Assembly (NCBI GenBank): GCA_938084195.1
Contig: CALKDJ010000067.1
Span: forward strand, 1 to 5,546
Source: an uncultured Methylophilaceae bacterium
Lineage (GTDB): Bacteria; Pseudomonadota; Gammaproteobacteria; Burkholderiales; Methylophilaceae
DNA: 5,546 bases
Direction: 5' to 3'
Within the stretch, counting starts at the first letter, position 1. Every line of letters begins with the position of its first letter. The position numbers and the translations under genes are program-made. The notes beneath the pieces are model-generated. The model searched no databases, was not told the DNA's origin, and saw nothing but the letters and a program-made list of their open reading frames with translations. This document shows positions 1-5,546 of the stretch, piece after piece.

Positions 1-453
1 GATACATCAGCTACTGGAAATTATTGTTGGACACTTGCTGCTACCGAACATACCTCTGATTTTAGTGGGTCTCCTACAGATCCAACTCCTTATGCTAGCT
101 GCGGTGGGTCAGGAGATGCAGCGCCTGCAATGTATACTGAAATCCTGGACGCCTTTGGAGCCGGGACATACAACTATGGTCCAGTCAATGTTCAAAGTGG
201 CACCATAACCGCTTACTTAGTAACCGATTCAAATGATCGACTCGTGAATGCTGTTAAAACAGCTGATCGATTATTTGGTATACAAGTTTTTTCAACACCA
301 GTTGAAGTAAAACCAGATTCAAGTTCTTTCACAATTAGTTTTGGAGTCAATCAAGCAAGTAGTATGCAGATGTCAGATAAAGGAGTTACTGATCAATACA
401 AAGTTATTGCCTTCGGTAGTGGTCCCTTCTCCTCTTTTATGACAGTAGAATAA
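1..453 (+). CDS. Unrecognised, probably exported protein (C-terminal 150 residues, 5' end outside window)
   Basis: The reading frame is open from base 1 to a TAA at 451-453, so this is the C-terminal part of a longer gene. The first in-window ATG (base 130) is very likely internal, because the same frame continues upstream in the same compositional style. The visible chain is rich in Ser, Thr, Gly, Ala and Asn and poor in Lys and Arg. It has two cysteines (visible residues 9 and 34) that could form a disulphide, and alternating polar/hydrophobic stretches such as SGTITAYLVT and SFTISFGV that look like beta strands. This style resembles secreted or surface beta-rich proteins, but no family motif is recognised and no function is assigned. 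The first 120 bases hold 56 G/C by hand count, well above the neighbouring genes. It ends 63 nt before the next gene, with no obvious terminator hairpin between them. Confidence 0.7.
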   Translation, partial: DTSATGNYCWTLAATEHTSDFSGSPTDPTPYASCGGSGDAAPAMYTEILDAFGAGTYNYGPVNVQSGTITAYLVTDSNDRLVNAVKTADRLFGIQVFSTPVEVKPDSSSFTISFGVNQASSMQMSDKGVTDQYKVIAFGSGPFSSFMTVE

Positions 454-516
454 AGTATTTCCCCATACAAGTACCAACAATTTCTCATTATTTAAAAAAA
501 CATTTACCATAAAGAT

Positions 517-828
517 ATGTTTGATATTTTTATTCTAGGTATTATTGTTCTTATAGTCTGGTTTTGGTGGGATACGACTACAAAAAGAGAAATAGCTATT
601 AAGTCAGGTACACGAATAGCAAATGATTTTAAACTTCAATTACTTGATGATACCGTTCATTGTACAAAAATAAGGATAGTCAGAACCGAAGAAAATTGGC
701 CTACTATTCAGCGTATCTACTTTTTTTATGTGAGTACCAATAAGGAAAATAGGCTCCATTGCCAACTTACCTTAACTGGCTATAAAATGTCTCACTGGCA
801 CATACCTCCCTACCCCCAACTACATTAA
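517..828 (+). CDS. DUF3301 family small membrane-anchored protein
   Basis: This 103-residue protein starts with a hydrophobic segment (about residues 4-17) followed by a Trp-rich boundary (WFWWD, residues 15-19). The rest is a soluble, basic C-terminal part, which suggests a single N-terminal anchor with a cytoplasmic domain. The WWD...R.A.......LQLLDDTV pattern (LQLLDDTV at residues 40-47), then IRIVRTE and an aromatic RIYFFYVS strand, is the hallmark I associate with the DUF3301 family of beta- and gammaproteobacteria. Family members are about 100 residues, so this one looks complete. Their function is unknown to me. The ATG at 517 is chosen because it begins just before the hydrophobic segment; no good Shine-Dalgarno precedes it. 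Its stop lies 2 nt before the gluQRS start, so the two are probably co-transcribed and translationally coupled. Confidence 0.8.
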   Translation: MFDIFILGIIVLIVWFWWDTTTKREIAIKSGTRIANDFKLQLLDDTVHCTKIRIVRTEENWPTIQRIYFFYVSTNKENRLHCQLTLTGYKMSHWHIPPYPQLH

Positions 829-830
829 TT

Positions 831-1730
831 ATGTATATTGGTCGATTCGCTCCAACCCCCTCTGGTCCTCTTCATTTTGGTTCTGTTGTAACTGCCATTG
901 CTAGCTATTTAGATGCTAAAGCTCATCAAGGTAAATGGTTAGTAAAAATAGATGATATAGATCAGCCTAGAGTTGCTAAAGGAGCTGAAAATTCAATCTT
1001 AAAATCTTTGGAGCTTTTAGGCCTGGAGTGGGATGATAAACTATCTCATCAAAGTGAGCGAATAAAATTCTACCAATACTATCTTGAAACATTAAAAGAG
1101 AATGATCACCTCTACCTTTGCAGCTGCTCAAGAAAAACCATACATGCGTCAGGGAAAAATGGATTGGATGGTATCATTTACAATGGTGCCTGCCGCAACA
1201 TGGGACATACAGATTCTATGAAGAATGCTTATAGGGTTAAAGTAAATAATTCTCTTTTAATGATAGAGGATCTAGTACAAGGTAAAATTAAACAAAAATT
1301 AGCAAATGATATTGGTGACTTTATCATCAAAAGGTCTGACCAAATTTTTGCATATCAATTAGCAGTTGTCGTAGATAATTATCTAGATAAACTTACCCAT
1401 TTGTGTAGAGGAAATGACCTCATCAATTCACTTCCCCGACAACGATATCTTCACCAACTGTTAGGCTTTACTTTTCCAATTTCTTTACATATTCCTGCAG
1501 CGACAAAACAGCAAAAAAAACTCAGCAAAGGTCATGGGGATAAAATATCAATTCAAGGCAATGAAACAGCTTTATGGGTAGAAGCATTAAAATTCTTAGG
1601 GCAACCTATATTGCCTGAATATGCTTCATCAAATATCAAAGAAATAATTCCTGAGGCTATAAAAAAATGGTCGATCAACCATATACCCAAATCTACTTCA
1701 ATTGAAGTTGTCGAGAATATTCATACATAA
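831..1730 (+). CDS. gluQRS: Glutamyl-Q tRNA(Asp) synthetase
   Basis: This enzyme activates glutamate without tRNA and attaches it to the queuosine at the wobble position of tRNA(Asp). It is a truncated paralogue of the GluRS catalytic core without an anticodon-binding domain. At 299 residues it matches the usual size. The N-terminus reads GRFAPTPSGPLHFGS (residues 4-18), with HFGS as the HIGH-type ATP motif. Probable zinc ligands are C97, C99, Y117 and C121 (CSC...YNGAC), as in the GluQRS family. FAYQLAVVVD (173-182) and CRGNDL (192-197) are conserved core segments, and KKLSK (229-233) is the KMSKS equivalent. The usual R-I-E-D-L/I-D segment reads KIDDID (39-44), a conservative change at the amino-acid binding acid. 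The ATG at 831 sits only 8 codons before the HFGS-bearing core strand, so no other start is plausible; there is no clear Shine-Dalgarno, consistent with coupling to the upstream gene. The 3' end overlaps the opposing methyltransferase gene by 38 bp. Confidence 0.95.
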   Translation: MYIGRFAPTPSGPLHFGSVVTAIASYLDAKAHQGKWLVKIDDIDQPRVAKGAENSILKSLELLGLEWDDKLSHQSERIKFYQYYLETLKENDHLYLCSCSRKTIHASGKNGLDGIIYNGACRNMGHTDSMKNAYRVKVNNSLLMIEDLVQGKIKQKLANDIGDFIIKRSDQIFAYQLAVVVDNYLDKLTHLCRGNDLINSLPRQRYLHQLLGFTFPISLHIPAATKQQKKLSKGHGDKISIQGNETALWVEALKFLGQPILPEYASSNIKEIIPEAIKKWSINHIPKSTSIEVVENIHT

Positions 1731-2475
1731 CAATGCTAGCTGCTACAGACACATTTAACGATTCAATATGTTTCTGCATGGGTATTGATAAAATTTTATG
1801 TGCTTTTTGCTCTAGTCTTTCATCTATTCCACGGCCCTCATTTCCTATTATGACTGCTACATCCCTATCAAATTGGTGATTAAATATTGAATCACCGTTC
1901 ATGCTTAAGCTATATGTAGGAAAGTTGAAGCTTTCTATTAGTGCGAAAAGATCTTGGTTTTCAAAGCATCTAAGAAAAAATTGTGCCCCTTGACTACCTC
2001 TTATAGTTTTGGGTGCCCATAAATCGCAACTTCCTTTAGATAAAAAAATTAAGCTATTTCCAGATGCTGCATTGGTACGCAGAATAGCTCCAAGATTTCC
2101 TGGATGTTGAATATCATTAAGCAGCAGATGTAAGCCACTTTCTCGTTTGTATGTCCTATCAGCTGGTATATCTATCAATGCCATTAATCCAGTAACAGAG
2201 TTAAGTCCAGAAATCTTAGTAAATAACTCATGACTCAATGTAACAATATTCTTATTTAAATTCTTTTTTATGATTAAATTGATTTCATTAGAGATGACCG
2301 ATTCATCAGCAACCAAGCTAATCACTTCCCCCCCACTATCCATAAAAGCTTGAATGAGATGTGGTCCATCAAGGATAGTTTTCTTTGAATTAGTTCTATG
2401 AGCTTTATTGTTATAAATCTTTTTTAGGTTCTTAAAAAAAGAATTTTCAGTCGAATTAATTATTGCTTTAGTCAT
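1693..2475 (-). CDS. SpoU/TrmH-family RNA 2'-O-ribose methyltransferase
   Basis: This is an S-adenosylmethionine-dependent SPOUT methyltransferase that adds a 2'-O-methyl group to a ribose in rRNA or tRNA; the target cannot be read from the sequence. At 260 residues it has an N-terminal substrate-binding domain (about 10-105, including the ILDGPHLIQAF segment resembling the L30e-like SpoU_sub_bind domain) and a C-terminal knotted catalytic domain. Motif 1 is NDIQHPGNLGAILRTNAASG (120-139), with the presumed catalytic Arg133. Motif 2 is IIGNEGRGI (209-217). Motif 3 is IPM....ESLNVSVAASI (231-248). Motif 1 usually has Asp-Pro where this protein has His124-Pro125. The layout resembles RlmB and related SpoU enzymes. 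The ATG directly follows the TAG of the upstream TraB/GumN gene with no visible Shine-Dalgarno, implying translational coupling. Its 3' end runs 38 bp into the end of gluQRS on the other strand. Confidence 0.92.
   Translation of the reverse strand: MTKAIINSTENSFFKNLKKIYNNKAHRTNSKKTILDGPHLIQAFMDSGGEVISLVADESVISNEINLIIKKNLNKNIVTLSHELFTKISGLNSVTGLMALIDIPADRTYKRESGLHLLLNDIQHPGNLGAILRTNAASGNSLIFLSKGSCDLWAPKTIRGSQGAQFFLRCFENQDLFALIESFNFPTYSLSMNGDSIFNHQFDRDVAVIIGNEGRGIDERLEQKAHKILSIPMQKHIESLNVSVAASIVMYEYSRQLQLK
1695..1708. repeat. Perfect 14-bp palindrome in the gluQRS/methyltransferase overlap
   Basis: ACTTCAATTGAAGT reads the same on both strands. It lies inside the 38-bp tail-to-tail overlap and encodes residues of both proteins: near the gluQRS C-terminus and at the last codons of the methyltransferase. 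As RNA it could fold only into a 5-bp stem with a 4-nt loop, and no T run follows on either strand. It is therefore not a standard intrinsic terminator. The palindrome is certain; any function is not. Confidence 0.6.
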
Positions 2476-3336
2476 CTATTTAACAAATGGAGGTAATGGC
2501 TTTAGTGAATAGCCTGCATCGACAAATAAATTAAGTAAACCATTTTTACCAGATAAATGGGATGCTCCAACAGCAATAAACAGTTTGTTATCCTCTTCTA
2601 AATCTAAAATTCTATTAAAAAACAGTATGTTACGATCAATTAATAATTTTTTCTTCATATCATTCCACATCCCATTCGATACAATATTTTTAGTAACCTT
2701 TTCATCGAGCTCCAAAATTTTTGCTGGGTTATTTGTTTGGTAGGCTGCCACCAAAGACTCATAGTCTTTTTCTTTATCACTTTCATTTCGATTTAATACT
2801 TTCTTTAACATTCTCATCTGGTCTCTCAAAGAAAATGTATCAAGGACACTAAAATGCTCCTGAACAGACTCCAATCCTTTTGTTATTAGTAATGCATCAG
2901 CAGCTTTTGTCTTTAGTAAATTATCCTGGTTAAAGGGAGTGATTGGTCTGGGCGAATTAAAAATTACTGCTAAAAGCCATGGCTTCATCATCATGACCCT
3001 CTCAAAGGGCATGGTGTGAAAATATGCAAGAGACTTCATTTGATCTAATTCTTTTTGTGATAATTCTTTTTCGTATAGAGGAGTTTTAGTCAAAAGAATT
3101 TTGAAATCTTGAATCTCATTTGTTTCCATCAAAAATATATTAGATGCTTTAATCCCTTCCAATACTTTGGAATGAAAATTTGTCACCCTATTATCATCAA
3201 TATGAATAGTTCCAAATAGAAAGTGCTTATTCCCTTTTGGAGAGGTTATCTCCCAATATATAGAGCTATCTTTAGCGTAAGAGTGAAAACTCGTCGCCGA
3301 AATTATAAAAATTAGAAGAAGTCTTATTAAAGACAT
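2476..3336 (-). CDS. TraB/GumN family protein, exported
   Basis: The 286-residue protein begins with a typical signal peptide: MSLIR, a hydrophobic core to about residue 17, and a likely cleavage after SYA (residues 19-21). The mature protein should therefore be periplasmic or surface-located. Two GxxH-type motifs mark the TraB/PrgY/GumN family: FGTIH (41-45) near the start and VGASHL (256-261) near the end. They are accompanied by the conserved Glu in LMETNE (Glu71), LESVQEHFSVLD in the middle and the DRN segment (234-236). Relatives have been proposed to be metalloproteases of the TIKI type, with these His and Glu residues as metal ligands; a specific function for this protein is not known. 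The length fits the family. The ATG at 3334-3336 is supported by AAGGA nine bases upstream and by the signal peptide starting directly there. It is the first gene of a two-gene - strand unit with the methyltransferase. Confidence 0.88.
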   Translation of the reverse strand: MSLIRLLLIFIISATSFHSYAKDSSIYWEITSPKGNKHFLFGTIHIDDNRVTNFHSKVLEGIKASNIFLMETNEIQDFKILLTKTPLYEKELSQKELDQMKSLAYFHTMPFERVMMMKPWLLAVIFNSPRPITPFNQDNLLKTKAADALLITKGLESVQEHFSVLDTFSLRDQMRMLKKVLNRNESDKEKDYESLVAAYQTNNPAKILELDEKVTKNIVSNGMWNDMKKKLLIDRNILFFNRILDLEEDNKLFIAVGASHLSGKNGLLNLFVDAGYSLKPLPPFVK

Positions 3337-3345
3337 TAAAGATAA

Positions 3346-3350
3346 TCCTT
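3346..3350 (-). promoter_or_regulatory. Shine-Dalgarno of the TraB/GumN gene
   Basis: Read on the - strand, AAAAGGA lies 9 nt before the ATG at 3336. It is the clearest ribosome binding site in the window and fixes the start of the signal peptide. Most other genes here lack a good one. Confidence 0.55.
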
Positions 3351-3377
3351 TTTTTGTAGATAAAAACCTTATTCAAA

Positions 3378-3405
3378 ATTATACCTTTACTACAAAATCC
3401 AACAA
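3378..3405 (-). promoter_or_regulatory. Putative sigma70-type promoter for the TraB/GumN-methyltransferase unit
   Basis: On the - strand a perfect TATAAT (-10, bases 3378-3383) is preceded after 16 nt by TTGTTG (-35, bases 3400-3405), which matches the consensus only in its first three positions. Transcription would start near base 3371, giving a leader of about 35 nt that contains the AAGGA ribosome binding site. It lies in the divergent gap with bpt, where a promoter is expected. In AT-rich DNA such matches arise by chance, so this is a prediction. Confidence 0.45.
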
Positions 3406-3424
3406 ATCAGTTAGAATTACTCTA

Positions 3425-3430
3425 TACAAT
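3425..3430 (+). promoter_or_regulatory. Possible -10 element for bpt
   Basis: TACAAT, within TATACAAT, matches five of six bases of the -10 consensus. No convincing -35 lies at the right distance (bases around 3402-3407 read ACAAAT). If used, transcription would start only about 8 nt before the bpt ATG and give a nearly leaderless message. Weak call. Confidence 0.2.
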
Positions 3431-3444
3431 GAATAAAGTTAATC

Positions 3445-4170
3445 ATGAGCTTTCCAAATAACAAAGAGCTTGATAGCATCCAATTTTATGTGACAACAAA
3501 ATATAGTTGTGGCTACATTAAGCACCAAAGTGCCCAATCGCTAGTTGCTACCCCATACAAAAAAGTCAACAATAAAGCCTACAGTAATCTTATTCAACAA
3601 GGATTTAGGAGGAGCGGGCAATATGTTTATAAGCCTCATTGTGGAAATTGTCAGGCTTGTATACCCATAAGATTATCAGTGAATAATTTTTCAATTAGCC
3701 GTTCACAAAAAAAAGTAAAAAAGACGCATAGCAATATTCAGGCTAAAGTACTTGCATTAAAATTCAATGAAGAGCACTACGAACTTTATACTCAGTACCA
3801 AAATAATCGTCACCGCTCACAAAATGAGTCAGAAAACGACATTGCTGACTATAATGAATTTCTAATTAGAAGTAATGTTGAAAGTAAGCTTATAGAATTT
3901 AGAATTAATAATAAATTAGTAATGATTTCTATCATAGATTTATTAGAGGATGGCTTGTCTGCAGTTTATACCTTTTATGATTGCACGTATAAAAAAAATA
4001 GTTTTGGCACTTTTTCCATCCTGTGGTTAATAGATTATTGCATAAATCACGGGGTACCATATTTATATCTTGGATACTGGATTAACCAGAGTCATAAAAT
4101 GAGGTATAAGATTAATTTTAAACCCTATGAACTAATGATTGACAGCTCATGGCAAGAGGCTTCTAACTAG
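3445..4170 (+). CDS. bpt: Aspartate/glutamate leucyltransferase (bacterial arginyl-tRNA-protein transferase family)
   Basis: Bpt-type enzymes transfer leucine from Leu-tRNA to the N-terminal Asp or Glu of proteins, marking them for ClpS/ClpAP degradation (bacterial N-end rule). The enzyme is cytosolic. The 241 residues match the family length. Visible signatures are C22-G-Y, GFRRSGQYVYKPHC (53-66), the Cys cluster C66-x2-C69-x2-C72 followed by IPIRL, RSQKK (about 85-89), DGLSAVYTFYD, FGTFSILWLI, and the C-terminal YLYLGYWI...KMRYK.NFKPYE block shared by bacterial Bpt and eukaryotic ATE1. I prefer Bpt (leucyl) over arginyl activity from the bacterial context and domain layout; the substrate is not proven by sequence. 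In many proteobacteria bpt sits next to aat, but here it stands between a divergent TraB/GumN gene and tyrA. A weak AAAG sequence lies 6 nt before the ATG. No upstream in-frame start precedes it closely. Confidence 0.93.
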   Translation: MSFPNNKELDSIQFYVTTKYSCGYIKHQSAQSLVATPYKKVNNKAYSNLIQQGFRRSGQYVYKPHCGNCQACIPIRLSVNNFSISRSQKKVKKTHSNIQAKVLALKFNEEHYELYTQYQNNRHRSQNESENDIADYNEFLIRSNVESKLIEFRINNKLVMISIIDLLEDGLSAVYTFYDCTYKKNSFGTFSILWLIDYCINHGVPYLYLGYWINQSHKMRYKINFKPYELMIDSSWQEASN

Positions 4171-4184
4171 TGGCATGATACAAT
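4139..4184 (+). promoter_or_regulatory. Possible promoter elements for tyrA-aroA inside and after the end of bpt
   Basis: A perfect TTGACA lies at 4139-4144 inside the bpt coding end; 17 nt later stands only a poor TCTAAC (4162-4167). Separately, TGATACAAT at 4176-4184 fits an extended -10 (TGn plus five of six -10 bases) in the 39-nt bpt-tyrA gap and would start transcription near 4191. Either could drive tyrA-aroA independently of bpt. They do not form one canonical promoter together, because 34 nt separate the two hexamers. Confidence 0.25.
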
Positions 4185-4209
4185 TTTCTTTTAAAAAAAT
4201 AAGTGCAAA

Positions 4210-5076
4210 ATGAAAAAAATATTAATCTTTGGTGTAGGTCTTATTGGTGGGTCCATTGCGCTTAAAATTAAGCAGAAAAAATCTTTCGATCAAATTATAG
4301 GTGTTGGTCGAAGTGGTGGAACATCACTATCCTCAGATGTCTCCACTGGAATGCTTGATGTTGCAATTGAGAAAGCGTCAAAAGAGATTGCATCAACCGA
4401 TTTAATTATTATAGCTACACCTGTAGCACAAACCAAAAAAATACTTGCAGATATATACCCCTTCTTAAACGAAAGGTCAGTCATAACGGACGTTGGGAGT
4501 ACCAAGTCAGATGTGATGGCTGCTGCAAATGAAAGTCTCAAAGATAAATTTAACCAATTTATTGGCTCTCATCCAATTGCTGGGTCAGAGAAACATGGGG
4601 CTAGCGCAGCAAACTCCCAGCTTTTTGAAAATAAAGATATCATCATTACGCCCCATGATAATTCATTAGACAGTACAATTGATTATTTAAGAAAATTTTG
4701 GGTTAGCCTTGGTGGAAGAGTATCAAATATGACGCCCGAAATACATGATGAGATTTTTTCTACCGTAAGTCACATTCCACATTTGCTAGCCTTTGGCTTA
4801 GTAAATTTAATAAATAACAAAAGTAACAAGGATCAATTACTTAATTTTGCAGCTAGTGGTTTTCGTGATTTTTCAAGAATAGCTGCAAGCTCGCCTGAGG
4901 TTTGGCGAGATATTTCGTTAGCAAATAAGAGGGCAATCCTAAACGATCTAAAACTTTACCAAAGTGAAATATCATCAATCATCGAATTAATTGAAGAAGA
5001 AAATACAAATGAGCTAGATCAATATCTTATAAAAGCAAGCACCACACGATCGGAATGGATAGAAAGTCAGAAGTGA
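4210..5076 (+). CDS. tyrA: Prephenate dehydrogenase (TyrA family)
   Basis: TyrA oxidatively decarboxylates prephenate to 4-hydroxyphenylpyruvate, the precursor of tyrosine, in the cytosol. The 288 residues are a standalone dehydrogenase, with no chorismate mutase domain and no visible C-terminal ACT domain. The N-terminal Rossmann fold carries GVGLIGGS (8-15). Arg34, after the second strand (GVGRS), could influence NAD versus NADP choice. Further motifs are DLIIIATPV (64-72), TDVGSTK (93-99), [12 protein letters not shown] (119-130, His121 the presumed catalytic His), SHIPHLLA (187-194) and [10 protein letters not shown] (216-225, with the presumed prephenate-binding Arg). SSPEVWRDI (227-235) belongs to the conserved C-terminal dimerisation domain. 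Arogenate as substrate cannot be excluded. The ATG is placed directly before the first Rossmann strand; AAGTG four nt upstream is a weak ribosome binding site. Its end overlaps the aroA start. Confidence 0.95.
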   Translation: MKKILIFGVGLIGGSIALKIKQKKSFDQIIGVGRSGGTSLSSDVSTGMLDVAIEKASKEIASTDLIIIATPVAQTKKILADIYPFLNERSVITDVGSTKSDVMAAANESLKDKFNQFIGSHPIAGSEKHGASAANSQLFENKDIIITPHDNSLDSTIDYLRKFWVSLGGRVSNMTPEIHDEIFSTVSHIPHLLAFGLVNLINNKSNKDQLLNFAASGFRDFSRIAASSPEVWRDISLANKRAILNDLKLYQSEISSIIELIEEENTNELDQYLIKASTTRSEWIESQK

Positions 5077-5546
5077 AACAACATCATCTCAAAGGTTTCT
5101 CATGCGTAAAGGGTGAAGTCACACTGCCTGGTTCAAAGAGTATTACTAACAGAGTAATTTTACTGGCCAGCTTATCAAAAAATAAAACGGTATTAAAGAA
5201 TTATCTAGAATCTGATGATACCAAACACATGATTGCAGCTCTGAAGAGTTTGGGGGTTAAAATTGAAAAAACAGAAGATAATCTTATAGTTTATGGATCA
5301 GGCAAATCATTCCCTGTTAAAGATTGTGAGTTATTTCTTGGTAATGCAGGAACGGCTTTTAGGCCTCTTACTGCAGTCCTTGCATTAATGAACGGGCACT
5401 ATAAGCTTTCTGGCGTAGATAGGATGCATGAGCGTCCTATAAAAGATCTTGTAGATTCTTTAGAAATTATGGGTGCATCGATAAATTACATCAATAAAGA
5501 TGGTTTCCCTCCTCTAAAAATTAATCCAATCTCCAATCATTTTTGT
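5055..5546 (+). CDS. aroA: 3-phosphoshikimate 1-carboxyvinyltransferase (EPSP synthase), N-terminal part, cut by window end
   Basis: AroA joins shikimate 3-phosphate and phosphoenolpyruvate to give EPSP, the sixth step of the shikimate pathway. The 164 visible residues (numbered from the ATG at 5055) contain the substrate-binding [10 protein letters not shown] (24-33), [10 protein letters not shown] (95-104, the PEP/glyphosate-site loop) and [15 protein letters not shown] (122-136), all diagnostic of class I-like EPSP synthases. The frame is open to the last base, so roughly the first third or more of a ~430-residue enzyme is present. Two starts are possible. ATG at 5055 overlaps tyrA by 22 nt. 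GTG at 5073 forms a GTGA overlap with the tyrA stop and leaves 17 residues before LPGSKS, the same as E. coli AroA. ATG is annotated as the commoner codon, but GTG is about equally likely. Either overlap implies translational coupling with tyrA. Confidence 0.94.
   Translation, partial: MDRKSEVKQHHLKGFSCVKGEVTLPGSKSITNRVILLASLSKNKTVLKNYLESDDTKHMIAALKSLGVKIEKTEDNLIVYGSGKSFPVKDCELFLGNAGTAFRPLTAVLALMNGHYKLSGVDRMHERPIKDLVDSLEIMGASINYINKDGFPPLKINPISNHFC

Noticed and set aside
130..453. Short gene starting at ATG 130
   Set aside because: The same frame is open without stops back to base 1 with matching protein-like composition, so the ATG is very likely internal to a longer gene.
454..516. Possible terminator between the unknown protein gene and the DUF3301 gene
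   Set aside because: The gap has A and T runs but no inverted repeat that would form a GC-rich stem.
801..830. C-rich stretch before gluQRS as a regulatory element
   Set aside because: It is the coding end of the DUF3301 gene; the pyrimidine-rich bases encode the Pro-rich tail and do not form a Shine-Dalgarno or a visible hairpin.
3429..3461. Alternative ATG at 3429 upstream of bpt
   Set aside because: It is in a different frame from bpt and reaches a TAA after 10 codons; no reason to think it is a real leader peptide.
4290..4541. 83-codon open frame on the - strand inside tyrA
   Set aside because: It lies wholly within the conserved Rossmann domain of tyrA on the opposite strand, has no recognisable motif and no ribosome binding site, and looks like a mirror of the coding frame.
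1..5546. CRISPR array, insertion sequence, toxin-antitoxin or phage-defence system, tRNA gene
   Set aside because: No direct repeats with spacers, terminal inverted repeats, transposase motifs, small toxin-antitoxin pair or tRNA cloverleaf were seen; nearly all the sequence is explained by ordinary genes.

Overview
The window is AT-rich, densely packed bacterial chromosome with short gaps, gene overlaps and mostly weak Shine-Dalgarno sequences. The recognisable families point to a proteobacterium of the beta/gamma group: a glutamyl-Q tRNA(Asp) synthetase (GluQRS), a DUF3301 protein, a bacterial leucyltransferase of the Bpt type, and a tyrA-aroA pair. The low GC and tight packing suggest a small, streamlined, possibly aquatic genome. 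That is inference; I cannot name a genus from this sequence.

Layout, left to right. (1) Bases 1-453 hold the 3' end of an unrecognised, probably exported protein whose first ~120 bases are clearly GC-richer than the rest of the window. (2) 517-1730 on the + strand hold a small membrane-anchored DUF3301 protein and gluQRS, 2 nt apart. (3) On the - strand, reading from 3336 down to 1693, a signal-peptide-bearing TraB/GumN-family protein is followed with no gap (TAG directly followed by ATG) by a SpoU/TrmH-type RNA 2'-O-methyltransferase. The methyltransferase gene overlaps the end of gluQRS tail-to-tail by 38 bp. (4) A 108-bp divergent intergenic region (3337-3444) separates this pair from bpt on the + strand. 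(5) tyrA (prephenate dehydrogenase) follows, and then aroA (EPSP synthase, cut by the window end). tyrA and aroA overlap and form an aromatic amino acid biosynthesis unit.

Functionally, three of the genes act on tRNA or RNA: gluQRS modifies the queuosine of tRNA(Asp), the TrmH-like enzyme probably methylates rRNA or tRNA, and Bpt uses aminoacyl-tRNA to tag proteins for the N-end degradation pathway. TyrA and AroA serve tyrosine synthesis and the shikimate pathway. The other three are a periplasmic or surface TraB/GumN protein, a small DUF3301 protein and the unknown partial protein. I see no mobile element, tRNA or rRNA gene, CRISPR array or phage gene. I also see no convincing evidence of a novel multi-gene system. 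The most open questions are the unknown protein at the left edge, the DUF3301-gluQRS coupling and the TraB/GumN-methyltransferase pair.
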